DNA from: Bacillota bacterium | GTDB taxonomy: Bacteria; Bacillota; JADQBR01 | Assembly: GCA_016278515.1 (NCBI GenBank) | Contig: JADQBR010000062.1 | Coordinates: forward strand, 1-59,015 | Direction: 5' to 3' | Length of the DNA: 59,015 nucleotides | In this document: in pieces, positions 33,751 to 42,544 of the stretch | Numbering within the stretch: position 1 is the stretch's first letter | Layout of the letters: each line of letters starts with the position of its first letter | Program-made: the position numbers and the translations under genes | Notes under the pieces: generated by a model | The model's database searches: none | The model's input: the letters and a program-made list of their open reading frames with translations, nothing else | What the model was told of the DNA's origin: nothing

Positions 33751-33856
33751 AGGGTTTAGGTGCATTCTATTTTGGTCAGCGTTTGTGTTCATATAGAATA
33801 TTCAAGTAGCCTAGTGCAAATAATAATAGATAGATGTACAAAAGGAGGGTTACTAA

Positions 33857-34036
33857 ATGGATAAAAGACGAGCCAAAGAAATTGCTGTCTCGCCAAACAT
33901 GATTAATGTGACTTATAATGGCGAACCAATTTATATTCAAAGTGTGAATGAACAGAATGAAACAGCTAACATCCACCCTTTAGGACAACATGATAAGCAA
34001 CAAGAGGTTTCAGTAACTTCATTGAAAGAAGATTAG
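33857..34036 (+). CDS. sspH: small acid-soluble spore protein, H type
   Basis: A 59-residue protein matching the SspH family almost throughout: MDKRRAKEIAVSPNMINVTY, then GEPIYIQSVNEQNETANI. These minor spore proteins accumulate in the forespore core. The gene has an ideal ribosome site AAAGGAGGG and its own strong terminator. It is good evidence that the organism forms endospores. Confidence 0.92.
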   Translation: MDKRRAKEIAVSPNMINVTYNGEPIYIQSVNEQNETANIHPLGQHDKQQEVSVTSLKED

Positions 34037-34069
34037 AATAGTAGCAAAATGAAAGTATATGGTCTACTA

Positions 34070-34110
34070 AAATTACAACCGCCATTTTAAGAATGGTGGT
34101 TGTAATTTAT
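34070..34110 (+). terminator. terminator of the spore protein gene
   Basis: AAATTACAACC-CCATT (from 34070) pairs with AATGG-GGTTGTAATTT (to about 34108) around TTAAG: a long, stable stem ending in T residues. Confidence 0.88.
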
Positions 34111-34235
34111 TAGTTTGTAATAAAGTAAAGGAAATATAAGCTGCATAAAGAATTATTAAGTTAAGAGACTTGCATTATATGAAGATTAAGCTGGTACTGA
34201 GGAAGATGGTTATTAAACTTAAAGGAGTAGATTGG

Positions 34236-35387
34236 ATGCTTTATAGGAGCTTTGGAAAAACCGGAAAAGATTTATCGATACTGGGATTTGGCTGTATGAG
34301 GCTACCTGTAATAGGTGGCAAACAGGATCATATTGATGAAAGTAAAGCGACATCTATGCTGCATTATGCTATTGATAACGGTGTTAACTATGTTGATACA
34401 GCGTATCCCTACCATAGCGCGGCTATGCATGAACCTGGGATGAGTGAAGTTTTTGTTGGAAAGGCCCTTCGTAACGGTTATAGGGAAAAGGTTAATCTTG
34501 CTACTAAGCTGCCAAGCTGGATGATTAAGAAAAGAGAAGATATGGATTATTACTTAGATCAACAGTTAAAAAGGCTGCAGACGGATCATATTGATTTTTA
34601 CCTTCTGCATGGCCTAAACAAGCAGAACTGGGATAATTATAAGAAGCTGGATGTTTTTGAATTTTTAGAAAGGGCCATCGCTGATGGGAGAATAGGCTAC
34701 GTAGGATTTTCGTTCCATGATGATCTGCCATTATTTAAAGAAATAGTAGATGCATACGACTGGACTTTTTGTCAAATCCAATATAACTATATGGACGAAG
34801 AATACCAGGCCGGCAGGGAAGGATTGGAATATGCTGCTGCTAAGGGGCTGGGCGTAGTGATAATGGAACCGCTTCGGGGCGGCAGTTTGGTTGGTAAAAT
34901 CCCGGAAGATATTAGTAGGATATGGGATAAAAATGATATAAAGAGAAGCTCAGCCGAATGGGCATTACGGTTTGTTTGGAATAGACCCGAAGTAGGAATA
35001 GTGTTAAGCGGTATGACAGAAATGGAACATGTAGAAGAGAATATTAAAATTGCTGAGCAGGGCTACCCCGATTCACTGAATGATAAAGAAATTAAATTAA
35101 TAAAAGAAGTGCAAAATGCGTATAAGGCTAGAAATAAAGTTGATTGCACTGCCTGTAAGTACTGTATGCCATGCCCATCGGGAGTAGATATTCCCGGAAA
35201 CTTTGGCATGCTAAACAGTGCTTTCATGTATGATGCTGTCCAAGAAACAAAGAAGGGTTATGGTTTCTTTAAGGCTTCAAAACGCGACGCTTCCAATTGT
35301 GAAGAATGTGGTCAGTGCGAGGATTTATGTCCTCAGGGCATATCAATCAGGAAGATGCTTAAGGAAGTCGAAGCTGCTTTAACATAA
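34236..35387 (+). CDS. aldo/keto reductase with C-terminal ferredoxin domain (2)
   Basis: A 383-residue aldo/keto reductase with a ferredoxin-like tail. It has the YRSFGKTGKDLSILGFGCMRLP opening, YVDTAYPYH with the catalytic Asp and Tyr, LATKLPSW (Lys) and YLLHGL (His). The tail has CTACKYCMPCPSGVDI and CEECGQCEDLCPQGI, two [4Fe-4S] sites. ATG 34236 is selected because AAAGGAG lies just upstream. Same architecture as the protein at 12429 but clearly diverged; the substrate is unknown. Confidence 0.9.
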   Translation: MLYRSFGKTGKDLSILGFGCMRLPVIGGKQDHIDESKATSMLHYAIDNGVNYVDTAYPYHSAAMHEPGMSEVFVGKALRNGYREKVNLATKLPSWMIKKREDMDYYLDQQLKRLQTDHIDFYLLHGLNKQNWDNYKKLDVFEFLERAIADGRIGYVGFSFHDDLPLFKEIVDAYDWTFCQIQYNYMDEEYQAGREGLEYAAAKGLGVVIMEPLRGGSLVGKIPEDISRIWDKNDIKRSSAEWALRFVWNRPEVGIVLSGMTEMEHVEENIKIAEQGYPDSLNDKEIKLIKEVQNAYKARNKVDCTACKYCMPCPSGVDIPGNFGMLNSAFMYDAVQETKKGYGFFKASKRDASNCEECGQCEDLCPQGISIRKMLKEVEAALT

Positions 35388-35491
35388 GGTTATAATATCC
35401 AGGCTAAATAATGACAAGCAACTGTCTTTTTGGTATCATTTGTAATAGAAGTTTTCTTTAATATCCTAAATAATTAAAGGAGTGGATTTTG

Positions 35492-36340
35492 ATGGGTGAA
35501 ATTATTGATGGTAGAGCAATTGCTAATGAGATTAAGGAAGAGGTGAAAGCTGGGGTTGAACAGTATAAGTCACAAGGTCTATCACCAAAACTTGATGTTA
35601 TTATAGTTGGTGATGACCCGGCTTCAGTAGCATATGCTCGTTCAAAAGGGAGAGTAAGTGATAAATTAGGCATAGCATATGAGTTACACGAAATGGCCTC
35701 CGATACGCCAGAAAATGATGTGCTTGCGCTTATTGATAAACTTAACAAAGACGAGCAAGTACATGGTATCTTAGTGGAATTACCTCTGCCAGCACACATG
35801 GATAAGGAAAAAGTAATGGAAGCAGTGGATCCTAATAAGGATGTCGACGGTGTACACCCGATTAACCGGGGATACATAATGAGTGGACAGGAAGGCCTCT
35901 TTCCTGCGACTCCTCAGGCTTGCGTTGAGATACTTTTAAGAAGCGGTGTGGAACTTCAAGGGAAACATGCTGTCCTTGTCGGTCGTGGTGAAACAGTTGG
36001 CAAACCGTTATTTTTTATGCTGCTTAAACATAATCCAACCATGACCGTTTGTCACTCGCGGACGAAGGATCTGGCATCTCATACTAAGCAAGCTGATATT
36101 GTGATAGCGGCAGTCGGGCGTGCAAAGATGATTACCGGTGATATGCTAAAGCCGGGTGCGGTAGTAGTGGATGCTGGTATTAATGAAGCAGAAGGCGGCG
36201 GACTTTGCGGAGATGTGGATTTTGATAGTGCAAAAGAGGTGGCTGGAAAGATTACTCCTGTTCCGGGTGGCGTAGGCTCATTAACTACAGCGCTAATTTT
36301 GAAAAACGTATTAAAAGCAATAAAAAAACAAAAGGGCTAA
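35492..36340 (+). CDS. folD: FolD methylenetetrahydrofolate dehydrogenase/cyclohydrolase
   Basis: A 282-residue bifunctional FolD enzyme interconverting methylene-, methenyl- and formyl-tetrahydrofolate. Visible motifs are GDDPAS, YARSKGR with the catalytic lysine region, ELPLPAH, DVDGVHPIN, the nucleotide-binding GRGETVGKP and the C-terminal TPVPGGVGSLTTALI. It is 23 bp before a second cyclohydrolase gene (fchA). It links folate-bound methyl groups to oxidation or to the Wood-Ljungdahl route. Confidence 0.95.
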   Translation: MGEIIDGRAIANEIKEEVKAGVEQYKSQGLSPKLDVIIVGDDPASVAYARSKGRVSDKLGIAYELHEMASDTPENDVLALIDKLNKDEQVHGILVELPLPAHMDKEKVMEAVDPNKDVDGVHPINRGYIMSGQEGLFPATPQACVEILLRSGVELQGKHAVLVGRGETVGKPLFFMLLKHNPTMTVCHSRTKDLASHTKQADIVIAAVGRAKMITGDMLKPGAVVVDAGINEAEGGGLCGDVDFDSAKEVAGKITPVPGGVGSLTTALILKNVLKAIKKQKG

Positions 36341-36363
36341 ACCTTTAAATTGGAGGGAATATC

Positions 36364-36996
36364 ATGAGTGAAGTTTATGAATGGACATTTAGCAAGGTTA
36401 TAGAAGAATCTGCTTCTGATGCACCAACACCGGGTGGTGGCAGTGTATCTGCCATGGTAGCCAGTTTAGGTACTGCTATGGTGGCTATGGTCAGCAACTT
36501 AACGATTGGTAAAGATAAATATGCTGACGTACAAGATGAAGTGAAGGACATAAAAGATCAAACATATAAATTGTTAGCAAATCTTGAAGAACTGGTAACT
36601 AAGGATATGGCTGCATTTGGCGAGTTTATGCGTGTCATAAAGATGCCTAAAGATTCCGAAGAACAAAAGCAAAAAAGGGCTGAAGAAATGCAGAAGGCCT
36701 ATATTTTTGCTACAGATACGCCATTGGAGATTGCTCGTACGTGTTTGGAGACCTTAAAGCTGGCAGATAAATTAGCCGGTATTGGGAATAAAGGTGCCAT
36801 TAGTGATGTGGGAGTGGCTGCTTACGTTGGAGAGGCCTCTTTGAAGAGTGCATTGTTGAGTGTTGATATTAATCTCCCGGGTATTAAGGACAAAGATTAT
36901 GTTGCCAAAACTTCTCAGGAAAAAGAAGCGCTAATTAGTCAATCCGAGGAATTATGCGCTAAGGTTATTAAGGTAGTACAAGAGAGAATAAAGTAG
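36364..36996 (+). CDS. fchA: methenyltetrahydrofolate cyclohydrolase (FchA/FTCD family)
   Basis: A 210-residue helical protein of the formiminotransferase-cyclodeaminase C-terminal family. The segment DAPTPGGGSVSAMVASLGTAMV near the N-terminus and NKGAISDVGVAA later are diagnostic. Stand-alone members in acetogens and amino-acid fermenters hydrolyse methenyl-tetrahydrofolate (FchA). Having both FolD and FchA suggests division of labour or that FolD is used mainly as a dehydrogenase. Confidence 0.9.
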   Translation: MSEVYEWTFSKVIEESASDAPTPGGGSVSAMVASLGTAMVAMVSNLTIGKDKYADVQDEVKDIKDQTYKLLANLEELVTKDMAAFGEFMRVIKMPKDSEEQKQKRAEEMQKAYIFATDTPLEIARTCLETLKLADKLAGIGNKGAISDVGVAAYVGEASLKSALLSVDINLPGIKDKDYVAKTSQEKEALISQSEELCAKVIKVVQERIK

Positions 36997-37036
36997 GCAA
37001 TAATAGTAACCTAATTAAGTCTTCAAACATCATTAT

Positions 37037-37074
37037 AAAAGAGGCTGTCAGTTTACTGGCGAAGCCTCTTTTTT
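37037..37074 (+). terminator. terminator after fchA
   Basis: AAGAGGCT (37039-37046) pairs with AGCCTCTT (37063-37070) and is followed by TTTT. The remaining 250 bp to the next gene show no recognisable element. Confidence 0.82.
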
Positions 37075-37327
37075 GCGTTCTGTGTCCTTATTCAAACATT
37101 ATTCGGATTTACAGGGATATTTTTAGCCTTTTTATTCCATGCTATTAAAAGGAAATGTCTAATTTGAAGCAAGTTCTTAATTCAAAAGGGGATTCAACTC
37201 CTCTGAATTTTAGAAATGCGAATGCATGACTTAGTTGGCGTTTGATACCCACTTGTAATAATGGGAATTTACCCAAGTTAGTCAGGTGGAAGCAAATAAG
37301 TGGGGCATGGTGGAAGGAGCTTAGAAA

Positions 37328-37741
37328 ATGTCATTTAGAGATGAATTCATTGATAAAGTTTGTGTTCCAAGTATTGAGAAAGAGAAGAGAGAGGTTTTGA
37401 AAAAGGCGGAAGAGACTATTAAAGAATATTTCAAAGAACTCGAAAAAGAGATTCAAGCCAAGAAGCCGAGTAGTTACATAGATTTTTCTAATAATATGTT
37501 CAACATTGCCAGTTTGCGTTTTAATAGAAGTGCAATCAGCTTTGTAAGAAACAATGATCGTATAGAAGTTTGGTCGTCAAAAGTCCCTGAAACTGTCACT
37601 TATCCGATTATTGCTGAACAGGAACAGCAGGATACGTTTTTTGTTAAAGATAACGCTTGTGTTAATGCTGACGGTGAGAATTTGGATGAGGTAGTTATTG
37701 AACGTTATTTTGAAAAGGTTTTCAAAGAATGCATACAATAG
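37328..37741 (+). CDS. hypothetical protein
   Basis: A 137-residue soluble protein I do not recognise. Residues about 15-45 are rich in Lys and Glu and probably form a coiled coil or long helix, and the rest looks mixed alpha/beta with no cysteine cluster. The coding character is supported by a ribosome site (GGAAGGAG), a clean start and an immediate terminator. It is transcribed alone. Confidence 0.65.
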   Translation: MSFRDEFIDKVCVPSIEKEKREVLKKAEETIKEYFKELEKEIQAKKPSSYIDFSNNMFNIASLRFNRSAISFVRNNDRIEVWSSKVPETVTYPIIAEQEQQDTFFVKDNACVNADGENLDEVVIERYFEKVFKECIQ

Positions 37742-37768
37742 AGCCTTAAGGCTCTATATTTTTTTGCC
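37738..37768 (+). terminator. terminator overlapping the stop codon
   Basis: ATAGAGCCTT and AAGGCTCTAT form a perfect 20-bp palindrome (37738-37757) that includes the stop codon of the hypothetical gene and runs into ATTTTTTT. Confidence 0.85.
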
Positions 37769-37867
37769 TAAACTGACCGGAATCTCTAGGGCATTGGCAT
37801 TTTTGGTTAACCTCAATTCAAATGACAAAAAATTGTGAAAAATATGTTCATTAAATTAGCGATGTGC

Positions 37868-38067
37868 TATAATAGTTTTGTAGTCAGGTAGTTACAGTAG
37901 GATAAATTTGTGAAAAAACCATTGTAGCATGGCAGAATGGAAGGGGGCATAGTTTGCTTTAAACACTCCTTTGTTTGAGTGTTTTTTTATTTATTGAATT
38001 ATATTTATATTTTTTAGATAGGCTACCTGAACAAAGAAAACATCAACATAAAAGGGGGACTTTACTA
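37868..38067 (+). promoter_or_regulatory. leader with internal terminator before the symporter operon
   Basis: A TATAAT box at 37868-37873 is followed by a leader of nearly 190 nt. Inside it AAACACTC (37961-37968) and GAGTGTTT (37977-37984) form a hairpin with a T run, a terminator placed before the coding region. This is the layout of an attenuator or unassigned riboswitch. I could not match the upstream 80 nt to a known class or find an anti-terminator pairing. Confidence 0.5.
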
Positions 38068-38175
38068 ATGCTCGGTCTTGCTGACGGTCAGATAGTTTTG
38101 GCTTATGTATTATCAATTGCAGCTACAATAGTTTGTGTTGTTTATGGTGTCTTAAATTGGAATAAGAACTCTTAA
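38068..38175 (+). CDS. symporter small accessory protein
   Basis: A 35-residue protein starting at ATG 38068 behind AAAGGGGG, with one membrane helix (about residues 9-28) and a C-terminal YGVLNWNKNS. Such tiny proteins are encoded directly before sodium:solute symporter genes in many Firmicutes and are annotated as symporter small accessory proteins. The symporter follows after 14 bp. Confidence 0.8.
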   Translation: MLGLADGQIVLAYVLSIAATIVCVVYGVLNWNKNS

Positions 38176-38189
38176 AGGAGGCGTCGCAA

Positions 38190-39824
38190 ATGAATATACA
38201 ACTCTTATGGATTTTAGTGATAGTCTACCTTGGAATAGTAGGTTATCTTGGTTACTTAGGTTATAGCAAAACAAAAGAGGAAAAGGACTACTTAATTGCC
38301 GGTGGCGAAGTTAATCCTTTTGTCTTAGCTTTATCATACGGGGCAACTTTTATTAGTACTTCAGCTATAGTTGGGTTTGGCGGTGTTGCAGGGCTTTTCG
38401 GTATGAGCCTGTTGTGGCTAACCTTTTTGAACATATTTGTAGGAATCTTTTTAGCTTTTGTGGTTTTTGGCAAGCGGACACTTCTGATGGGCCGTAATTT
38501 GGGTTCATATACCCTTTCCGAGTTTTTGGGCCAGCGTTATCAGTCTCGTTTTATCCAAGGTTTTACCGCGACGCAAATCTTTATTATTCTACCTGTTTAT
38601 ACGGCTGCAGTGCTTATTGGCGGGGCTCGTTTTATGGAAGGGGTCCTAAATATTGATTATACCATAGCAGTTATGGTGTTATCGGCCATTGTTGCTGCCT
38701 ATGTAATGTATGGCGGCCTACGGGGAGTGGTTTACACAGATGCTTTCCAAGCTAGTTTAATGTTTATATTCATGCTGATAATGTTGGTAACCACATATGT
38801 TAAATTGGGCGGGATAGTACCTGCGCACCAGGCCTTAACCAATTTAGCTGATATGGTGCCGGAGAGCTTGGCGGCCGGTGGACACCGTGGATGGACAGCA
38901 ATGCCAAAATTTGCATCCCCCCTTTGGTGGACTCAGGTATCCACAATAATTTTAGGAGTGGGTATTGGAGTGTTGGCACAGCCTCAACTGGTGGTTCGCT
39001 ATTTAACGGTTAAAAGTCCAAAACAAATTAACAGGGCAGTACTGATGGGCGGCGTGTTTATTGTCATGATGACAGGTGTAGCATTTATTGTCGGCCCTCT
39101 CAGCAATGTGTGGTTTGTTCAGCAAACAGGTAAGATTGCTGTGGCCAGCGTTCCCGGGGGGAATGTGGACTTAATTATTCCGGCTTTTATCAAGTCTATT
39201 ATGCCTGAATGGTTTAGCTATCTATTCTTATTAGCTATGCTGGCAGCTGCAATGTCTACTCTTAGCAGTCAGTTTCACGTTCAAGGGACTTCGCTCACAC
39301 ATGACTTATACAAAGGATGTTATGGTAAAGGAAAGGAATTAAAGAATTCCTTATTAATAAATCGCCTAGGGATCTTAATTGCGCTTGTAGCAGTTGTTTG
39401 GCTGAGTTTTTCTTTGCCACCGGGCGTCATCGCCATAGCGACGGCATTCTTTTTTGGAACATGTGCAGTAACTTTTCTGCCAATATATTTTGGAGCATTG
39501 TATTGGAAGGGTGCGACCCGAACAGGCGCCATAGCCAGCTTGGTAACAGGCGCAATAACTGTATTGTTCTTGCTGTTGTTTGTTCACGCTAAAGAAGCAA
39601 CGGCTGTTGGGCTTGTACAGGTCCTCTTGGGTAAGCCTGCATTATTCGGTTTTCCTTGGACTGTGGTTGATCCATTAATAATTGGCCTCCCAATTTCTAG
39701 TCTTGTGTTTGTAGTAGTAAGTTTACTAACTCAATCTATGGACCAATCTCATGTGCAGACGTGTTTTAGTAGTCTTTCAAAAGAGGGGAAAAACGTCGAG
39801 CGCGATATCGCTGAAACAATTTAG
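38190..39824 (+). CDS. sodium:solute symporter (SSS family)
   Basis: A 544-residue transporter with about 13 membrane helices. The SSS-family region GGLRGVVYTDAFQASLMF and the N-terminal EEKDYLIAGGEVNPFVLALSYGATFISTSAIVGFGG are clear. It imports a solute with sodium; the sequence suggests the monocarboxylate/acetate or amino-acid end of the family, but no specific substrate can be assigned. It is encoded with the small accessory protein. Confidence 0.9.
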   Translation: MNIQLLWILVIVYLGIVGYLGYLGYSKTKEEKDYLIAGGEVNPFVLALSYGATFISTSAIVGFGGVAGLFGMSLLWLTFLNIFVGIFLAFVVFGKRTLLMGRNLGSYTLSEFLGQRYQSRFIQGFTATQIFIILPVYTAAVLIGGARFMEGVLNIDYTIAVMVLSAIVAAYVMYGGLRGVVYTDAFQASLMFIFMLIMLVTTYVKLGGIVPAHQALTNLADMVPESLAAGGHRGWTAMPKFASPLWWTQVSTIILGVGIGVLAQPQLVVRYLTVKSPKQINRAVLMGGVFIVMMTGVAFIVGPLSNVWFVQQTGKIAVASVPGGNVDLIIPAFIKSIMPEWFSYLFLLAMLAAAMSTLSSQFHVQGTSLTHDLYKGCYGKGKELKNSLLINRLGILIALVAVVWLSFSLPPGVIAIATAFFFGTCAVTFLPIYFGALYWKGATRTGAIASLVTGAITVLFLLLFVHAKEATAVGLVQVLLGKPALFGFPWTVVDPLIIGLPISSLVFVVVSLLTQSMDQSHVQTCFSSLSKEGKNVERDIAETI

Positions 39825-39991
39825 CTCTTACTGCAACAACATACGATAGGATATGAAGCGCACTTGCCTTTGGAAGGGCGCTTTTCAAAGATATTATAGT
39901 GCGAAAACTTGCTTTGGGATATAGAGGGAAATCACTAACAAGTATTGAAAATATGGAAGTGGTAAAAGACTTGAAGGGGGAAAACTACTAA

Positions 39992-40330
39992 ATGAATAAA
40001 ACAGCTGTGTTTAATATGGAGCAAGGGGATTGGAAACCGCATCCTGCTGGCTTCCAGGGAGTATTCTTGAAAGGCATTTTGTCCGGCGATGAGGGGCTGG
40101 GTTTTAAAACTGCTTATGTAAAGGTAGTGCCTGGAGGCGAAATTCCTACTCATACCCATGAGGTAACTGAGGTTTTTTATATTATTAGTGGAACGGGCAG
40201 TGTTCTTACTAATGGTGAAATAGTCGAGTGCCATGCAGGGGCAGTTATTGCCGCACCGGCAGGAGTGGAGCATGGAGTAAAGAATAAGACGGATAAAGAC
40301 GTTTTCCTATTGGCTAATTTTGAAGCTTAA
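39992..40330 (+). CDS. cupin-domain protein
   Basis: A 112-residue single-domain cupin. The metal-binding motif 1 is seen as THTHEVTEVFYIISG and motif 2 as PAGVEHGVKN. It is preceded by a ribosome site and stands alone between the symporter and metA. The substrate is unknown; small cupins may be isomerases, lyases or sensors. Confidence 0.82.
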   Translation: MNKTAVFNMEQGDWKPHPAGFQGVFLKGILSGDEGLGFKTAYVKVVPGGEIPTHTHEVTEVFYIISGTGSVLTNGEIVECHAGAVIAAPAGVEHGVKNKTDKDVFLLANFEA

Positions 40331-40448
40331 AACTACATATTTCTTAAAGCAGGGTGTTTTTCTTTGCGTTATTACTGGAAAACGGCTTGGGATATAGTTA
40401 TAATTGTAGATATAATTATTAACAGCTAATACACGGGAGGAAATAAAT

Positions 40449-41363
40449 GTGCCTATAGTTATACCCCAGAATCTACCCGCAAGAAAAACTTTGGAAAACG
40501 AAAACATTTTTGTCATGAACCAGTCCCGAGCAATTAAACAGGATATTCGGCCATTAAGAATAGCCATCTTAAATCTGATGCCTACCAAAGTTCAGACTGA
40601 AACTCAATTGCTACGACTGTTATCTAACTTTCCAATTCAATTGGAAATATACTTGTTATCTACTAAGACATACAAACCAAACAATGCCCCGAAAGGTCAC
40701 CTGGAGTTGTTCTATAAGAGCTTTGATGAAATTAAAGATGAAAAGTTTGACGGAATGATAATTACCGGTGCCCCTGTGGAACACTTGGATTTTAATGAAG
40801 TCAAATATTGGGAAGAGTTAGAGAGAGTTATGAATTTTGCAACGAAGAACGTTTTTTCCACATTGCATATTTGTTGGGCAGCCCAAGCTGCGCTATATTA
40901 TCATTTTGATATACCAAAATATGAATTGCCTGAAAAGATGTTTGGCGTGTTTCCGCACAAGCCGACGGGAAATAAGCATAGATTGACAAGAGGTTTTGAT
41001 GATGTGTTTTATGCGCCGCATTCGCGTCACACCGAGGTACGAGTGGAAGATATTGAGAAAGTCGATGGCCTAGAGATGTTGGCCCTTTCTGAACAGGCGG
41101 GAGCATATCTAATGGCGACCAAAGATGGACGGCTCATTTTTCAGACTGGCCATCCAGAATATAGTCCAGTCACGCTAAAAGAAGAGTATGAGCGGGACGT
41201 AACATTGGGTAGATCAATAAAAGTACCTGCGAATTACTTTCTTGATAATGATCCAACCAAGGAACTAATTGTTAGGTGGCGCAGTCATGCAAACCTGCTT
41301 TATGCCAATTGGTTGAATTATTTCGTCTATCAAGAAACACCGTTTAATTTAGATGAATTATAA
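40449..41363 (+). CDS. metA: homoserine O-acetyltransferase (MetA family)
   Basis: A 304-residue acyltransferase of the MetA family, the first committed step of methionine synthesis. The nucleophile lies in [13 protein letters not shown] near residue 142, with His in HSRHTEV. Residue 111 is Glu (TGAPVEHL); in this family Glu111 marks acetyl-CoA use, while Gly marks succinyl-CoA, so O-acetylhomoserine should be the product. The start is GTG 40449 after GGGAGGAAATAAAT. No SAM riboswitch is visible upstream. Sulfur partners may be the carrier operon at 6735 and the PLP enzyme at 48159. Confidence 0.92.
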   Translation: MPIVIPQNLPARKTLENENIFVMNQSRAIKQDIRPLRIAILNLMPTKVQTETQLLRLLSNFPIQLEIYLLSTKTYKPNNAPKGHLELFYKSFDEIKDEKFDGMIITGAPVEHLDFNEVKYWEELERVMNFATKNVFSTLHICWAAQAALYYHFDIPKYELPEKMFGVFPHKPTGNKHRLTRGFDDVFYAPHSRHTEVRVEDIEKVDGLEMLALSEQAGAYLMATKDGRLIFQTGHPEYSPVTLKEEYERDVTLGRSIKVPANYFLDNDPTKELIVRWRSHANLLYANWLNYFVYQETPFNLDEL

Positions 41364-41366
41364 ATG

Positions 41367-41409
41367 AATTAGGAAACAGAGCCCCTAGCTTGTTTCCTAA
41401 TTTTTTTCG
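41367..41409 (+). terminator. terminator of metA
   Basis: AATTAGGAAAC (from 41367) pairs with GTTTCCTAATT (41392-41402), followed by a T run. Confidence 0.88.
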
Positions 41410-41476
41410 ACATTTTAAGAATATATGCTAAAGTAAGGGAATAGGAACAAATATTTATAGCAGGATTATTTTAAAG

Positions 41477-41503
41477 TTTGTAGAAATTTGTAGAGACTTG
41501 TAG
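41477..41503 (+). repeat. three TTGTAG direct repeats with 10-bp period
   Basis: TTTGTAG, TTTGTAG and CTTGTAG start at 41477, 41487 and 41497, exactly one helical turn apart, upstream of the thioredoxin-like lipoprotein gene. This spacing suits a tandem-binding regulator. Confidence 0.5.
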
Positions 41504-41550
41504 TAGATAGATTGCAGTTATCAGACTTTGTTTGGAGGTAATAAGATTCC

Positions 41551-41964
41551 ATGGGGAAGAAGTTTCTAATTATTATAGTGATTTTTAATTTGTTGGTGGT
41601 TTCCGGTTGCGTTTCAAGAGGCACTTCCGCAAAAAATGATTTTCTTGAATATAATATTATCTCCGGAAGTAGTATTTTAAGTCAATCGGAAGATGATTAT
41701 CTGGTATATTTCTACAAACCTGATTGTCCATATTGTGCTAAATTTAATCCTATTCTCAAAGAGTACGAGAAAGAAACCGATGCCTTACCTTTGTACAAAG
41801 TGAATTTAGGTTTGGAGGCAGAGGCTGAAACTTGGGATGTTATGGGAATTCAGGGGACGCCTACATTAATGAGAATTAAGCTGGTGGATGGGGCAAAGAA
41901 AGTTGCGGATCATTACTTAGGTCTAATGCAGTTGGAAGGAATCCCCAGGAAGGGAAGCGAGTAA
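41551..41964 (+). CDS. thioredoxin-like lipoprotein
   Basis: A 137-residue extracytoplasmic thioredoxin-fold protein. The signal peptide ends in VVSGC with lipidated Cys20, and the redox motif is Cys59-Pro-Tyr-Cys62 (CPYC) in YFYKPDCPYCAKFNP; the cis-proline loop is QGTPTL. It lies 2 bp before a DsbB-like gene, forming a thiol-disulfide pair at the membrane. CPYC resembles oxidising DsbA-type motifs. Confidence 0.88.
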   Translation: MGKKFLIIIVIFNLLVVSGCVSRGTSAKNDFLEYNIISGSSILSQSEDDYLVYFYKPDCPYCAKFNPILKEYEKETDALPLYKVNLGLEAEAETWDVMGIQGTPTLMRIKLVDGAKKVADHYLGLMQLEGIPRKGSE

Positions 41965-41966
41965 TA

Positions 41967-42383
41967 TTGAAAAAATATAGTTTATTTATTGCTTGGCTGG
42001 TTGCTGCCATAGGGACTGGTACTAGTTTATATTTCAGTGAAATGCTTCAATATGTACCCTGTAATCTCTGTTGGTACCAGAGGATATTTTTATTTCCATT
42101 GGTACTATTGTTGGCAATTGCATTAATAAGGAGAGACCACAGAATAGGTTACTATGCATTGCCTATGTCAATAATCGGAGGGTTGATAGCCGGTTATCAA
42201 TATGCTTTACAAAAGCTGACTATTGATTTAGGCTACTGTACGGAAATAGCTTCATGTACCACCGAGTACATTAATTTATTCGGCTTTATAACTATTCCTC
42301 TGTTATCATTTCTAGCATTCTTAATTATTAGTCTTAGTCTAATTAGTGCACTCAAGTGGGACAAACGGAATTTTTATTTTTAA
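41967..42383 (+). CDS. DsbB/BdbC-family disulfide oxidoreductase
   Basis: A 138-residue four-helix membrane protein of the DsbB/BdbC family. The two redox pairs are Cys32-Asn-Leu-Cys35 in VPCNLCWYQR and Cys91/Cys97 in GYCTEIASC. It would reoxidise the lipoprotein encoded just upstream and pass electrons to quinone. The start TTG 41967 lies 2 bp past the preceding stop. This is noteworthy in an anaerobe, where the final acceptor would be menaquinone. Confidence 0.88.
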   Translation: MKKYSLFIAWLVAAIGTGTSLYFSEMLQYVPCNLCWYQRIFLFPLVLLLAIALIRRDHRIGYYALPMSIIGGLIAGYQYALQKLTIDLGYCTEIASCTTEYINLFGFITIPLLSFLAFLIISLSLISALKWDKRNFYF

Positions 42384-42398
42384 ACTATACTCTTTTCT

Positions 42399-42432
42399 CA
42401 ATTAGCCCTGCCTCTGGTAGGGTTAATTTTTT
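42399..42432 (+). terminator. terminator of the thiol-disulfide pair
   Basis: AATTAGCCCT pairs with AGGGTTAATT around an 8- to 9-nt loop, followed by TTTTT. Confidence 0.8.
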
Positions 42433-42488
42433 GCACTAATTTTTTTCCATTTGCCTCAAACTAAAACTCAATTTAGTACAAAATAAAG

Positions 42489-42520
42489 AAAGTGACTTCA
42501 ATTAGAAGTCACTTTTTGTC
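42489..42520. terminator. bidirectional terminator between convergent genes
   Basis: AAAGTGACTTC (42489-42499) pairs perfectly with GAAGTCACTTT (42505-42515) around AATTA, flanked by A and T runs; it can serve both the BdbC gene and the deacetylase gene. Confidence 0.85.
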
Positions 42521-42544
42521 TGTAAAGGGAGATTTGATTTTATG

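Noticed and set aside
40331-40448. SAM riboswitch ahead of metA
   Set aside because: The region is short and lacks the S-box core and a terminator; no methionine-type T-box is visible either.
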